Shown: positions 32,727 to 41,523, counted from the first letter of the stretch. The stretch is DNA of 64,000 nt from Streptomyces sp. SA15 (GCF_002291145.1 NZ_NTGE01000111.1:62001-126000); one strand, 5' to 3'. Program-made: numbers and translations. The notes: generated by a model not told the origin, from the letters alone.

Positions 32727-34802
32727 ATGACGTCACCCGACCCCGCCCTACGGCACGCCCTCGACCACGAACGCGCCCACCACGACCTCTGCCGCGCGGC
32801 CCTCGCCGCCATGGTCGACGGAGCCCGGGAACAGGTCGTCACCGGCGAGGACGTCTCCGCCTCCGGTGCCGACGCCGAAGTCCTCGGGTACCGGCTGCGC
32901 AGCCAGGCCAAAGCCATGCGGGAGCTGCCCGAAGGGCCGCTGTTCTTCGGCCGGTTGGACTTCTCGGACGGAGAACATGCCGGGCAGCACTACCACATCG
33001 GCCGCCTGCGGATCAGCGAGCACCCTGCCGCCCCGCCCCTCGTCGTCGACTGGCGCGCCCCCGTCTCCCGCGCCTTCTACCAGGCGAGCGCCCGCGACCC
33101 GCAGGGCGTCGCCGTCCGCCGCCGCTTCGGCTGGGCGCCCTGCAGTCGCGGCGACTCCGCCGACCTCACCGGCCTGGAGGACGAGCACCTCGACCGGGCC
33201 GAGAGCCGGTCCGAGAGCCGAGCCGAGAGCCGGTCCGAGAGCCGGTCCGGGTCCCGTACCAGCGACATCGTGGCCCGCGAGATCGAGCGGCCCCGGGTCG
33301 GCCCCATGCGGGACATCGCCGCGACCATCCAGCCCGAGCAGGACGATCTCGTACGAGGGGACCTGGCGACGTCGGTGTGCGTGCAGGGAGCCCCGGGCAC
33401 CGGCAAGACCGCCGTCGGCCTGCACCGGGCCGCGTACCTGCTCTACACCCACCCGCAGCGCATCCGGCGCGGCGGCCTGCTGATCCTGGGACCCAACCGC
33501 ACCTTCCTGTCGTACATCTCGCAGGTGCTCCCGGCCCTCGGCGAGACCGGCGTACGGCAGTCGACCCTCCTGGAGGAGATCGCCCGGCATCCGGTCACCG
33601 GGGCCGACGGCGGGCGGACCGCCGTGGTCAAGCACGACGCCCGGATGGCCGAGGTGCTGCGCCGGGCGCTGTACGCGCGCGTGTCGGCGGACGGGGTGGG
33701 TTCCCTCGCGGTGCCCGACGGGTCGTACCGCTGGCGGGTGCCCGCCGAGGAACTCGCACGGATCCTGCACGACGTACGGGCCGAGGAGCCGCCGTACGGT
33801 GTCGGGCGGGAGCGGGTGCGCAGCCGGGTCGTGCGGTATGTGCAGATGCGGGCCGAGCGGCGGGCCGGGCCGCAGACGAACGCCTGGGTGCGGAAGATCG
33901 AGCGGTCACGGGCGATCGGGGCGTACGTCGACGCCGTATGGCCCCGGGTGCGGCCGGAGGAGATCGTGGCCGAACTCCTCACCGAACCGGTGGTGTCGGC
34001 GACCGCTGCCGAGGGGCTGCTGGATGCCGACGAGCGGAAGGCGCTGCTGTGGGCGAAGCCGCCGCGGTCGTGGAAGTCGGCGCGCTGGTCGGCCGCCGAC
34101 CTCGTCCTCCTAGACGAGGTCGCAGGGCTCATCGAGCATCCGGAAGGGTACGGCCATCTCGTCGTCGACGAGGCGCAGGACCTGTCCCCGATGGAGTGCC
34201 GGGCGATCGCCCGGCGGGCCGCCTTCGGCTCGCTCACCGTCCTCGGCGACCTGGCGCAGGGAACCACACCGTGGGCGGCCCGGTCATGGGACACGGCTCT
34301 ACGGCACCTGGGGAAGCCGGACGCGGCCGTGGTGCCGCTGACCATCGGGTTCCGGGTGCCGGAGGCCGTCGTGACGCTCGCCAACCGGCTGCTGGAGCGG
34401 CTGGACGTGGACGTGCCGCCGGGCCGGTCCCTGCGCGGGGACGGGGAGCTGAGGATCCGGGACGCGGCGGGCGATCTGCCGGCCGCGGTCGTGGACGCCG
34501 TACGCGACGCGCTGACACGCGAGGGGTCCGTCGGGGTGATCGCCGCCGATACGGACGTGCCCCGCGTGCGGGACGCCCTCCACACGGCCGGGATCGCGGC
34601 GGCCGGCCCGGACCAGCTGGGCGCCCGGGTGAGCCTGGTGCCGGCGAGCGTCGTCAAGGGCCTGGAGTACGACCATGTCGTCGCCGTCGAACCGGCCGCG
34701 ATCGCGGAGGCGGAGGAGCGGGGGCTGCACCGGCTGTACGTGGTGCTGACGCGGGCGGTGTCTCGGCTGGAGGTGGTGCACGGGAGGGCGCTGCCGTTCT
34801 AG
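32727..34802 (+). CDS. HelD-like RNA polymerase-associated UvrD-family ATPase
   Basis: A 691-aa superfamily-1 ATPase with the actinobacterial HelD architecture. The N-terminal coiled arm is at about 1-70; a beta-rich 1A insertion bears VVDWRAPVSRAFYQA. Walker A is GAPGTGKT (221-228), Walker B is VVDEAQD, and the C-terminal motif is GLHRLYVVLTRAVSRLEV. HelD proteins release RNA polymerase from stalled complexes and some protect it from rifamycins. A Ser/Arg/Glu low-complexity loop (about 158-177) precedes the ATPase core and comes from a 12-bp repeat. The start appears leaderless after TACGGT. Confidence 0.85.
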   Translation: MTSPDPALRHALDHERAHHDLCRAALAAMVDGAREQVVTGEDVSASGADAEVLGYRLRSQAKAMRELPEGPLFFGRLDFSDGEHAGQHYHIGRLRISEHPAAPPLVVDWRAPVSRAFYQASARDPQGVAVRRRFGWAPCSRGDSADLTGLEDEHLDRAESRSESRAESRSESRSGSRTSDIVAREIERPRVGPMRDIAATIQPEQDDLVRGDLATSVCVQGAPGTGKTAVGLHRAAYLLYTHPQRIRRGGLLILGPNRTFLSYISQVLPALGETGVRQSTLLEEIARHPVTGADGGRTAVVKHDARMAEVLRRALYARVSADGVGSLAVPDGSYRWRVPAEELARILHDVRAEEPPYGVGRERVRSRVVRYVQMRAERRAGPQTNAWVRKIERSRAIGAYVDAVWPRVRPEEIVAELLTEPVVSATAAEGLLDADERKALLWAKPPRSWKSARWSAADLVLLDEVAGLIEHPEGYGHLVVDEAQDLSPMECRAIARRAAFGSLTVLGDLAQGTTPWAARSWDTALRHLGKPDAAVVPLTIGFRVPEAVVTLANRLLERLDVDVPPGRSLRGDGELRIRDAAGDLPAAVVDAVRDALTREGSVGVIAADTDVPRVRDALHTAGIAAAGPDQLGARVSLVPASVVKGLEYDHVVAVEPAAIAEAEERGLHRLYVVLTRAVSRLEVVHGRALPF

Positions 34803-34803
34803 C

Positions 34804-34849
34804 CGCCGGACAGGCCCCAAGGGGGGCACCTCTGTTGTGAGGTGCCCCC
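34804..34849. terminator. Bidirectional terminator with adjacent MITE-end repeat
   Basis: CCGCCGGACAGGCCCCA (34804-34820) matches an end of the 210-bp repeat at 4461-4670. It is followed by a perfect 11-bp hairpin GGGGGCACCTC (34822-34832) / GAGGTGCCCCC (34839-34849) between the convergent HelD-like and nitroreductase-hemerythrin genes. Confidence 0.75.
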
Positions 34850-34854
34850 GTGGC

Positions 34855-35694
34855 TCAGGCGGCGTCGAGGAGCGGGATCAGCTGCTCTTCCTCGTACGTC
34901 AGATGCGCCTCGAGCTCGGCCGTGAGGCGCTCGACCTCCGCGCGGGCGGCGGCCGGGTCGGCGTTCTCGGCGGTCACCGTCCGGCGCAGTTCCTCGACGA
35001 GCTCGGCGATCCGCTCGTGTTCGTGCCGGAGGCGTGCCAGGGCGGGCGCGGCCTCCGGGTGCCGGTCGGCGAGGACCGGGAACATGCCGAGGTCCTCACC
35101 CGTGTGGTGGTTGTGCAGGCCCTGGCAGAAGCTCAGGCAGTTGACGCGGAGCTGCGCGCCGAGCATCGACGCGCCGACGCTCATCTCCTGGCGGATCAGG
35201 CCGAGTTCGCGTCGGAAGGCATCGTGGACGACCTTGATCGCCTCGCCCATCGAACCGGCGTTGATGTCCCCCGGACCGTCCTGCGCGATGTGATGCAGGG
35301 CGACCACCGGGATTACCCGCTCCGTCTTCTCCTGGTACTCCGCCCAGCCCGAGTCCGCCTCGACGGCCCGCGCGAAGGCCTGGTCGCGTTCCTCGCCTTC
35401 CAGTACGACGGCCCGCGCCTCGTAGGTGAACGCGCCGCTTTCGACGGTGACTTGGGGATGTGCGAGGAGGTTGGTGTACCAGTGCGGGTGCCGGGGCGCG
35501 CCGGCGGCGGAGGCGATGACGAGGATGCGGCCGTCGCCGTCGGGGAGGTAGCCGAGGGGGGTGGTGTGCCGGGTGCCGGTGCGGGCGCCGGTGGTGGTGA
35601 GGAGGATCAGCCGGGCGCCCTCGAAGTAGCCGCCTACGCGGCCCTTGTTGGCGCGGAACTCTTCGATGATCGGTTCATTGAAGGGGTTGGGCAC
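34855..35694 (-). CDS. Deazaflavin-dependent nitroreductase-like / hemerythrin fusion
   Basis: A 279-aa two-domain protein. The N-terminal ~135 residues match the F420-dependent nitroreductase (Ddn-like, split-barrel) family: GRLLLLTTTGARTGTRHTTPL-type motif, HPHWYTNLLAHP and VTVESGAFTYEARAVVLE. The C-terminal ~145 residues are a hemerythrin HHE cation-binding helical bundle (VVHDAFRRELG, LHNHHTGEDLGMFP, HLTYEEEQLIPLL). The fusion suggests an F420-linked redox enzyme coupled to a diiron oxygen or NO sensor. GTG 35694 start. Confidence 0.83.
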   Translation of the reverse strand: MPNPFNEPIIEEFRANKGRVGGYFEGARLILLTTTGARTGTRHTTPLGYLPDGDGRILVIASAAGAPRHPHWYTNLLAHPQVTVESGAFTYEARAVVLEGEERDQAFARAVEADSGWAEYQEKTERVIPVVALHHIAQDGPGDINAGSMGEAIKVVHDAFRRELGLIRQEMSVGASMLGAQLRVNCLSFCQGLHNHHTGEDLGMFPVLADRHPEAAPALARLRHEHERIAELVEELRRTVTAENADPAAARAEVERLTAELEAHLTYEEEQLIPLLDAA

Positions 35695-35896
35695 TCGTTC
35701 TTCTCTCTTCTTTCTCTGTCGCTGGCTTCTTTCGAAGGTCTTCTCGAAGGCGGCGCAGAGAAAGAGGCGGGCTCCTGGCCCGCCCCGGCCTCACTCAGAG
35801 GCCGGGCACCCAACTCGCTCACGGCACAAGGCCGACCCGGCAGTCATACGGGGCACGCTAGCCGCCCCGTATGACTGCCGCCACCGGATTTCCGCG

Positions 35897-36787
35897 TCAG
35901 CGGCGGCCGTTCAGCAGCTCCGTGACCCGCATGTACCCGTCCGTGCCGTGGCCTAGGGCGACGACCCGGCGGGCCTGTCCCTCGGCGGCGCGCATCACGC
36001 TCGCGTCGATGCCGTGGGCCTCGGAGGCGTGGACGATGTGGGCCATCGAGGACACCGTCGAGGTGATCGGGTTGAGCTCGCCGGAGAAGGTGCCGTTGTC
36101 GACGTCGTCCGCCCACTCCTCGAAGAGCGGCGGCAGGATAGTGGCGATGCCCCGGGCGAAGGGGGCCAGCTGCCGCGCGGTGATGCCCTCGGCCCGGGCC
36201 ACCGCCACGGCGTGCGCGTAGCCGGCCATCGCCGTCCAGAAGATGTCGAGCAGGGCGATGTCGTAGCCGGCGGCCCGGCCGATCTCCTCGCCGAGGTGGG
36301 TGTGGGTGCCGCCCAGCGCCTCCAGCACCGGCCGGTGCTCCCGGTACAGCTCCTCGGGCCCGCTGTGGATGAACACCGCGTCCGGGGTCCCGATGGTCGG
36401 GGTCGGCGTCATGATCGCGCCGTCGAGGTAGCGGACGCCGTGGGCCGCCGCCCAGTCCGCCGTGTCCCGGGCGCGGTCGGGGGTGTCGGCGGTCAGGTTC
36501 ACGACCGTGCGGCCCTTGAGGGCGTCGGTGACGGCCTCGTCCCGCAGGACGCTGTCGGACGCGTCGTAGTTCACCACGCAGACGACGGTCAGCGCGCTCG
36601 CGGCGACCGCCTCGGCCGCCGATCCGGCACCGATCGCGCCGCGTTCGAGCAGTTCACGGTCGCGGCCCGGGGTGCGGTTCCAGACCGTGGTCCGCAGCCC
36701 GGCGGCCACGAAGGCGCCGGCCAGCGCCCGGCCCATCGGACCCAGACCGAGGACGGTGACGGCAGACTGGTCAGTGGACGTGGACAA
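35897..36787 (-). CDS. NAD(P)-binding oxidoreductase of the imine reductase/hydroxyisobutyrate dehydrogenase type
   Basis: A 296-aa enzyme. The Rossmann motif is VLGLGPMGRALAGAF (about 11-25), followed by a helical C-terminal dimerisation domain. The sequence resembles imine reductase-like members rather than classical 6-phosphogluconate dehydrogenase, which would carry a Lys in the active-site position. It is divergent from an HxlR regulator, so it is probably the regulator's target, expressed in response to an electrophile or amine stress. Confidence 0.82.
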   Translation of the reverse strand: MSTSTDQSAVTVLGLGPMGRALAGAFVAAGLRTTVWNRTPGRDRELLERGAIGAGSAAEAVAASALTVVCVVNYDASDSVLRDEAVTDALKGRTVVNLTADTPDRARDTADWAAAHGVRYLDGAIMTPTPTIGTPDAVFIHSGPEELYREHRPVLEALGGTHTHLGEEIGRAAGYDIALLDIFWTAMAGYAHAVAVARAEGITARQLAPFARGIATILPPLFEEWADDVDNGTFSGELNPITSTVSSMAHIVHASEAHGIDASVMRAAEGQARRVVALGHGTDGYMRVTELLNGRR

Positions 36788-36823
36788 GGTTCAACTCCCT
36801 TGAGAACAGATACGATTGACACA

Positions 36824-36863
36824 ACTGACAATTACTGACAATTACTGACGACGACTGACGAAG
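36824..36863. promoter_or_regulatory. Four 10-bp phased direct repeats in the HxlR/oxidoreductase promoter
   Basis: ACTGACAATT at 36824 and 36834, ACTGACGACG at 36844 and ACTGACGAAG at 36854 repeat every 10 bp, one helical turn. They fill the space between the divergent oxidoreductase and HxlR genes. This is a likely operator array for HxlR-type repressors. Confidence 0.65.
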
Positions 36864-36877
36864 GCTTACGGAGCCGG

Positions 36878-37231
36878 ATGAAAGGGGCAGGTGTGACGCG
36901 CGGACGTGCCCACGACCCGAACGTCTGTGGAGTGACCGCCGCGATCTCCGTGATCGACGGCAAGTGGAAGACCATGCTGCTGTGGCTGCTGGAATCCGGC
37001 CCGCACCGCCCGGCCGAGCTGCGCCGCCGCGCGCCCGGCCTCAGCGAGAAGGTGCTGACGCAGGCGCTGCGCGAGATGGAGGCGGACGGGCTGGTGCACC
37101 GCGAGGTGCACGACGTACTGCCGCTGAAGACCGTCTACTCCCTCACGGACTTCGGCCGCGAACTCTCCGAGGCTCTGGCCCCCCTTTCCGACTGGGGCCA
37201 CCGCCGCCTGGAGAAGATGGCGACCCCCTGA
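36878..37231 (+). CDS. HxlR-family transcriptional regulator
   Basis: A 117-aa winged-helix regulator (CGVTAAISVIDGKWKTMLLW...TVYSLTDFGRELSEAL) with the conserved N-terminal Cys that many HxlR proteins use to sense aldehydes or reactive sulfur species. ATG 36878 has GGAG upstream. It is divergent from the imine-reductase-like gene over the 10-bp repeat array. Confidence 0.9.
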   Translation: MKGAGVTRGRAHDPNVCGVTAAISVIDGKWKTMLLWLLESGPHRPAELRRRAPGLSEKVLTQALREMEADGLVHREVHDVLPLKTVYSLTDFGRELSEALAPLSDWGHRRLEKMATP

Positions 37232-37299
37232 CCACTGCGACCAGCCTCTGCCGTGCGCGGCGCGCTGCCAAGTACGCACAAAAAAGTGGGTACGGCAGC

Positions 37300-37888
37300 A
37301 TGGCGCCCATGCGACGTCATGAGCACGCCGGTCCCGTGGCGCTACGCGCCATGCAGGACCTGGCCACCCGTGTCTTCCCGTCGACCGGCTACCACCACGT
37401 CGGCGACCTCACCTGGAACTGGTGCCTGGCCCTCGACCGCGCCGACCAGTGCCCCACGGCGGTCTGGACCCGGGACGACCGGCCGCTGGCATGGGCGTGG
37501 CTGGAATTACCGGAGACCCTGATGCTCCAGGTCGACCCGGATCACCACCGAACGCCACGCCCGCATGAGGGACACCTGGCCCTACCGCCCCGAACTCGAT
37601 CTCGTCGTGGTCTCTCCCGCCGGCGACGTCGTGGCCTACTGCCAGGGCTGGTACGACGAGACCAACGGCATCGGTGAGTTCGAACCGGTCGGCACCCACC
37701 CCGACCACCGCCGACTCGGCCTGGCCCGGGCCGTCTGCACCGCCGTACTGCACGCCTTCGCCCGAGCCGGCGGCCACCGCGCCGTCGTCTACTCGCGCGG
37801 CGACGCGGCCCACCCCGTCCCCAAACGGCTCTACGAATCCATGGACTTCAGCGTGTACTCCCGCACGTACACCTACGTCGGACCATGA
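37300..37888 (+). pseudogene. GNAT acetyltransferase gene with internal deletion and frameshift
   Basis: The N-terminal part (MQDLATRVFPSTGYHHVGDL...) is in one frame to about 37545. The C-terminal acetyltransferase core (RPELDLVVVSPAGDVVAYCQ, VGTHPDHRRLGLARAV) continues in another frame from about 37540 to 37888. The middle of the protein is missing between the two halves, so the gene is broken by a deletion whose ends changed frame. The N-half also contains a TTA codon. The C-terminal half alone could still be expressed from an internal ATG 37565. Confidence 0.7.
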
Positions 37889-37943
37889 ACGGACAAGATG
37901 GGGCGGGCCGGACGGGTGGTTCCGTGCGTGGCGTGGCGCACTT

Positions 37944-37963
37944 TTGCAAGCGGGTGCTTGCAA
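37944..37963. promoter_or_regulatory. Perfect palindrome TTGCAAGC-N4-GCTTGCAA upstream of XRE gene
   Basis: An 8-bp perfect inverted repeat with a 4-bp centre, followed by a -10-like TAGTTA, 30 bp before the XRE gene start. Probably an autoregulatory operator. Confidence 0.6.
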
Positions 37964-37993
37964 TAGTTAGCGGCGGTGGTGCAAGGTGGAGGC

Positions 37994-38515
37994 ATGGCAA
38001 CGCTCAACGTCGGCAATCTCGGTGAGTACCTGCGCGAGCAGCGGCGCAACGCGCAGCTGTCGCTCAGGCAGCTCGCCGATGCCGCCGGGGTGTCCAATCC
38101 GTATCTGAGCCAGATCGAGCGCGGGCTGCGCAAGCCGAGCGCGGAGGTGCTGCAGCAGGTCGCAAAGGCGCTGCGGATCTCCGCCGAGACCTTGTACGTG
38201 CGCGCCGGAATTCTCGACGCCGAGCGGGACCTGGACGAGGTGGAGACGCGTGCCGTCATACTCGCCGATCCCACGCTGAACGAGCGGCAGAAACAGGTGC
38301 TGCTCCAGATCTACGAGTCCTTCCGCAAGGAGAACGGATTCGGGATCGACGGCGACGAGACGTCCGGTGCGGACGGGCGGGTCGCGCAGGCCGCGCGGAG
38401 CGACAGTGCGAAGGATGCCAAGGACGCTCAGGACGCTCAGGACAGAGCCAACGCCGTGGACGGCACCCGCACGACCGGCGACAGCGACGCCGACCCGCAG
38501 CAGGCGGCCGGTTAG
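37994..38515 (+). CDS. XRE-family regulator
   Basis: A 173-aa protein. A Cro/CI helix-turn-helix occupies about 8-65 (LGEYLREQRRNAQLSLRQLA...YLSQIERGLRKPSAEVL). A helical segment follows, then an Ala/Asp-rich disordered tail (KDAKDAQDAQDRANA). It is located directly upstream of the HbhA-like gene, a conserved Streptomyces pairing, and probably controls it. ATG 37994 has AGGTGGAGGC upstream. Confidence 0.88.
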   Translation: MATLNVGNLGEYLREQRRNAQLSLRQLADAAGVSNPYLSQIERGLRKPSAEVLQQVAKALRISAETLYVRAGILDAERDLDEVETRAVILADPTLNERQKQVLLQIYESFRKENGFGIDGDETSGADGRVAQAARSDSAKDAKDAQDAQDRANAVDGTRTTGDSDADPQQAAG

Positions 38516-38592
38516 ACCGGACCAGGGCGCCGACCGCCCTACTGCGGACCACACAACCCTCAGCCGAACGTGAATCCGGGAGGACCCTCACC

Positions 38593-39261
38593 ATGGCCAT
38601 CACCGACGACCTGCGCAAGACCTTCAGCCACCCGACCCCGTTCTACTTCGCCGCCGGCACGGCCGACCTGGCCCTGCAGCAGGCCAAGAAGGTGCCGGGT
38701 CTGGTGGAGCAGCTGCGCGCCGAGGCCCCGGCCCGCATCGACGCGGTCCGCAACACCGACCCCAAGGCCGTGCAGGAGAAGGCCCAGGCGCGCGCCAAGG
38801 AGGCCGGCGCCAGGGCCAAGGAGGCGCAGGAGACCATCCAGGCCAAGGTCGGCGAGTTCATCACCACCCTCGACGGTGACTTCAAGAAGCTGGGCAGCAC
38901 GATCGACGCGGACCTGAAGAAGCTGGGCGAGACCGCCCAGGACTTGGCCCTGCGCAGTGTCGGCGTCGCCGCCGAGTACGCGGTCAAGGCCCGCGAGACC
39001 TACGAGAAGGTCGCCGAGCACGGCGAGCAGGCCGTGAAGACCTGGCGCGGCGAAGCGGCCGAGGAGATCGAGGAACTGGCCGTCGCCGTCGAGCCGAAGA
39101 CCGAGCCGAAGACCGAGCCGAAGCCGCAGCCGGTCGAGGTCAAGGAAGAGCCGAAGCCCGCCGAGGCCAAGGCCGAGCCCGCGCCCGCCAAGAAGACCGC
39201 GGCGAAGAAGGCCCCGGCCAAGAAGACCACCGCCAAGAAGACGACGCCTCCGGCGAAGTAA
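38593..39261 (+). CDS. Heparin-binding hemagglutinin (HbhA)-like protein
   Basis: A 222-aa protein. Predominantly helical coiled-coil-like N-terminal region (1-165), then a Lys/Ala/Pro-rich C-terminal tail (KKTAAKKAPAKKTTAKKTT) resembling mycobacterial HbhA. In mycobacteria HbhA binds heparan sulfate and has been linked to lipid inclusions. In a saprophyte the tail more likely binds nucleic acid or anionic polymer. GGGAGGACC precedes ATG 38593. Confidence 0.82.
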   Translation: MAITDDLRKTFSHPTPFYFAAGTADLALQQAKKVPGLVEQLRAEAPARIDAVRNTDPKAVQEKAQARAKEAGARAKEAQETIQAKVGEFITTLDGDFKKLGSTIDADLKKLGETAQDLALRSVGVAAEYAVKARETYEKVAEHGEQAVKTWRGEAAEEIEELAVAVEPKTEPKTEPKPQPVEVKEEPKPAEAKAEPAPAKKTAAKKAPAKKTTAKKTTPPAK

Positions 39262-39295
39262 GTCCCGGACGGCGAGCAGTACACCGTAGTACGGC

Positions 39296-39330
39296 AACGG
39301 GCCGGGCACGTTTGGGGTGCCCGGCCCGTT
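39296..39330. terminator. Terminator after HbhA-like gene
   Basis: A perfect 14-bp stem AACGGGCCGGGCAC (39296-39309) pairs with 39317-39330 across a 7-nt loop. Confidence 0.85.
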
Positions 39331-39379
39331 CTACGGGTACGGTGGCCGTAAGACGACTCGACCCGGGCGGTGGGCAATA

Positions 39380-39721
39380 GTGCTGATGACGGCATTCGGC
39401 GGCTTCATGTCGCTGCTCTACCTGGCCATGCTGGTGCTCGCGGTGGTGGCGCTGGTCATGGCCGCTATGGCGCGCGAGGACGCGTATCGCGCCGCTGACA
39501 AGCAGAACAAGATGTTCTGGTTGATCATCCTGGGCATCACGGTCGTCGTGAACCTTGTGGTTCCCTTCCTCTTCCTGCAGATCGCCGGGCTCATCGCCAC
39601 GATCGTCTTCTTCGTGGACGTCCGGCCCGCCATCCGGCAGGTCTCCGGCGGGGGCGGTGGCGGCCGCCGCGGCGGTTCGAGCAGCGACGGTCCGTACGGG
39701 CCGTACAACGGCGGCCGCTGA
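39380..39721 (+). CDS. DUF2516 membrane protein
   Basis: A 113-aa protein with two or three hydrophobic helices (LLYLAMLVLAVVALVMAAMA, FWLIILGITVVVNLVVPFLF, IAGLIATIVFFVDVRPAIRQ) and a Gly/Arg tail. This matches the actinobacterial DUF2516 family. GTG 39380 is chosen; an upstream in-frame GTG lies inside the terminator stem and is rejected. ATG 39386 is an alternative. Function unknown. Confidence 0.78.
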   Translation: MLMTAFGGFMSLLYLAMLVLAVVALVMAAMAREDAYRAADKQNKMFWLIILGITVVVNLVVPFLFLQIAGLIATIVFFVDVRPAIRQVSGGGGGGRRGGSSSDGPYGPYNGGR

Positions 39722-39800
39722 AGCGCCCCCTCAGGGGCGCGGGGCTGTGCCTGATATGCGGCTCCGCCGCGTGGGCGCGACCAGCCACAGCGGAGCAGCA
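39722..39800. repeat. Streptomyces intergenic repeat, second copy
   Basis: Contains GCGCCCCCTCAGGGGCGCGG and GATATGCGGCTCCGCCGCG, then GCGACCAGCCACAGCGGAG. It is the reverse-orientation relative of the repeat at 19272-19400, without the inserted hairpin. It lies between convergent DUF2516 and SpoIIE-type genes. Confidence 0.55.
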
Positions 39801-39840
39801 GTCGGCGTGCGACAGAACCCAAAACAGCGGGTCTCCGTGT

Positions 39841-41190
39841 TCAGACCGCCCGATCCAACAGCAGCACAGCCACGTCATCCGTCAACTCGCCCCCATTGAG
39901 ATCGCGGGCCTCATTCACCGCGGCCCGCAGCAACGCCTCCCCACGCAATCCCTCAGCGAGCAGACGACGCACCATCTCCATCATCCCGTCCTGACCGAGC
40001 CGCTCCCCGCCCTCACCGACGCGGCCCTCGATCAGGCCGTCGGTGTAGAGCATCAGGCTCCACTCCGCCCCCAGCTCCACCTGCATCCGCGGCCAACGAG
40101 CCCCCGGCAGCAGCCCGAGCGCGGGGCCGTTGTTGTCGTACGGCAGCAGCTGGACCGGCCGGCCCGGGCGGGCGAGCAGCGGGGACGGGTGCCCGGCCAG
40201 GCACAGGCCGGCGCGGCGGCCGTCGGGGGAGATGTCCACCGTGCACAGGGTCGCGAAGATCTCGTCGTCGGAGCGCTCGTGCTCCAGGACCTGCTGGAGC
40301 GTGCCGAGGAGTTCGTCGCCGCACAGCCCCGCCAGAGTCAGCGCGCGCCAGGCGATGCGCAGCTCCACGCCGAGCGCCGCCTCGTCCGGACCGTGGCCGC
40401 AGACGTCACCGATCATGGCGTGGACCGTGCCGTCCGGGGTGCGGACGGTGTCGTAGAAGTCACCGCCGAGCAGGGCGCGGGAGCGGCCGGGGCGGTAGCG
40501 GGCGGCGAAGCGGAGCGGGGAGCCCTCGAGCAGCGGTGTGGGCAGCAGGCCGCGTTCCAGGCGGCGGTTCTCCTGGGCGCGCAGCCGGCCCTCGGCGAGC
40601 CGCCGCTCGGCCGTGTCGGAACGCTTCCGCTCGACCGCGTACCGGATCGCCCGGCTCAGCAGCCGTCCGTCCAGCTCGTCCCGGAAGAGGTAGTCCTGGG
40701 CACCCACCCGCACCGCGTCGGCGCCGCGCTCGGCGTCGCCGGAGGCGGTGAGCGCGAGGACGGCGTGCCGGGGCGCGAGCTGAAGTACGTGCTTCAGTAC
40801 GGCCAGCTCGTCGTCGTCACCGGCCCGGCCCGGGGCGGGCAGCGCGAGGTCCAGCAGGATGCAGTGGACGTCGTCGGTGAGCAGCCGCTCGGCCTCGGTG
40901 AGGTTGCGGGCGGTGCGGACGCGGATCGGCTTCCCGGCCGAGTCCAGCAGTTCGGGCACGATCGTCGAGCCGCCCGGGTCGTCCTCGATCACCAGCAGCG
41001 TCAGGTTCGTGGTGGCGGTCGCGGTGGCGCTCGTGGGCGTGGTGCCGGTGTTCCCGGTGCCGGTGTTTCCGGCCGGGCCCTCCGTGCGCGGGGACTCTTC
41101 CCTGGAGGGGCCGGTGCCTGAGGACGCGGGCTGCGCCTGACCACTCTCCACGGCCGGGATCCCTCTCTGCCGCGGTATGGGTACGGGCAT
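39841..41190 (-). CDS. Receiver-SpoIIE (PP2C) phosphatase
   Basis: A 449-aa protein. An N-terminal disordered Pro/Thr/Gly region (1-60) precedes a response-regulator receiver domain (about 62-180: LTLLVIEDDPGG, phospho-acceptor in CILLDLALP). A short coiled linker leads to a PP2C/SpoIIE phosphatase domain (about 230-445) with GGDFYD and MIGDVCGHG. RsbU/RssB-like proteins of this type dephosphorylate anti-sigma-factor antagonists. ATG 41190 is preferred over an upstream ATG 41223. No partner genes are adjacent. Confidence 0.88.
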   Translation of the reverse strand: MPVPIPRQRGIPAVESGQAQPASSGTGPSREESPRTEGPAGNTGTGNTGTTPTSATATATTNLTLLVIEDDPGGSTIVPELLDSAGKPIRVRTARNLTEAERLLTDDVHCILLDLALPAPGRAGDDDELAVLKHVLQLAPRHAVLALTASGDAERGADAVRVGAQDYLFRDELDGRLLSRAIRYAVERKRSDTAERRLAEGRLRAQENRRLERGLLPTPLLEGSPLRFAARYRPGRSRALLGGDFYDTVRTPDGTVHAMIGDVCGHGPDEAALGVELRIAWRALTLAGLCGDELLGTLQQVLEHERSDDEIFATLCTVDISPDGRRAGLCLAGHPSPLLARPGRPVQLLPYDNNGPALGLLPGARWPRMQVELGAEWSLMLYTDGLIEGRVGEGGERLGQDGMMEMVRRLLAEGLRGEALLRAAVNEARDLNGGELTDDVAVLLLDRAV

Positions 41191-41523
41191 CGTCTTGGGT
41201 TCCTTCCCTCCCCCCGAGGGCACGGCAGGGCGAGGGACCTCGACCTACCGACGGGGACCATAGCGGTTGTCGGCGCCGCAACGGAATGGTGTGAGGCACG
41301 TCGCCTGGACGCAGGCCGCTGTCATATGCCGCAAGCCGTACCGCAGTTGGACAGGACGGCAGCGGGCGGGGGATGACGAAGGTCACGTCCGCCGGGGGTT
41401 TGGCGGGGATTTGGGCGTGTGCCAGGTCACGTGGTGGCGGTTACGGGAGCCGTCCGGATTGCCCGGCTTACCCGTCTTGCTTGCTGGCTCGCCCAGTTCG
41501 CCCGGCTCATCCGGCTTACCCGT
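41191..41523. other. Intergenic region with short imperfect repeats
   Basis: 333 bp between the SpoIIE-type gene start and the NlpC gene end. It holds imperfect repeats of CCGGCTTACCCGT and GCTCGCCCAG near 41460-41525, possibly a loose terminator for the NlpC gene. I find no credible gene in it. Confidence 0.4.

Noticed and set aside
36824..36863. Possible CRISPR array from 10-bp repeats
   Set aside because: Units are contiguous with no spacers and far shorter than CRISPR repeats; a promoter array is the better reading.
39317..39379. GTG 39317 as start of the DUF2516 protein
   Set aside because: It lies inside the right arm of the terminator for the upstream HbhA-like gene and would add residues not expected in the family.
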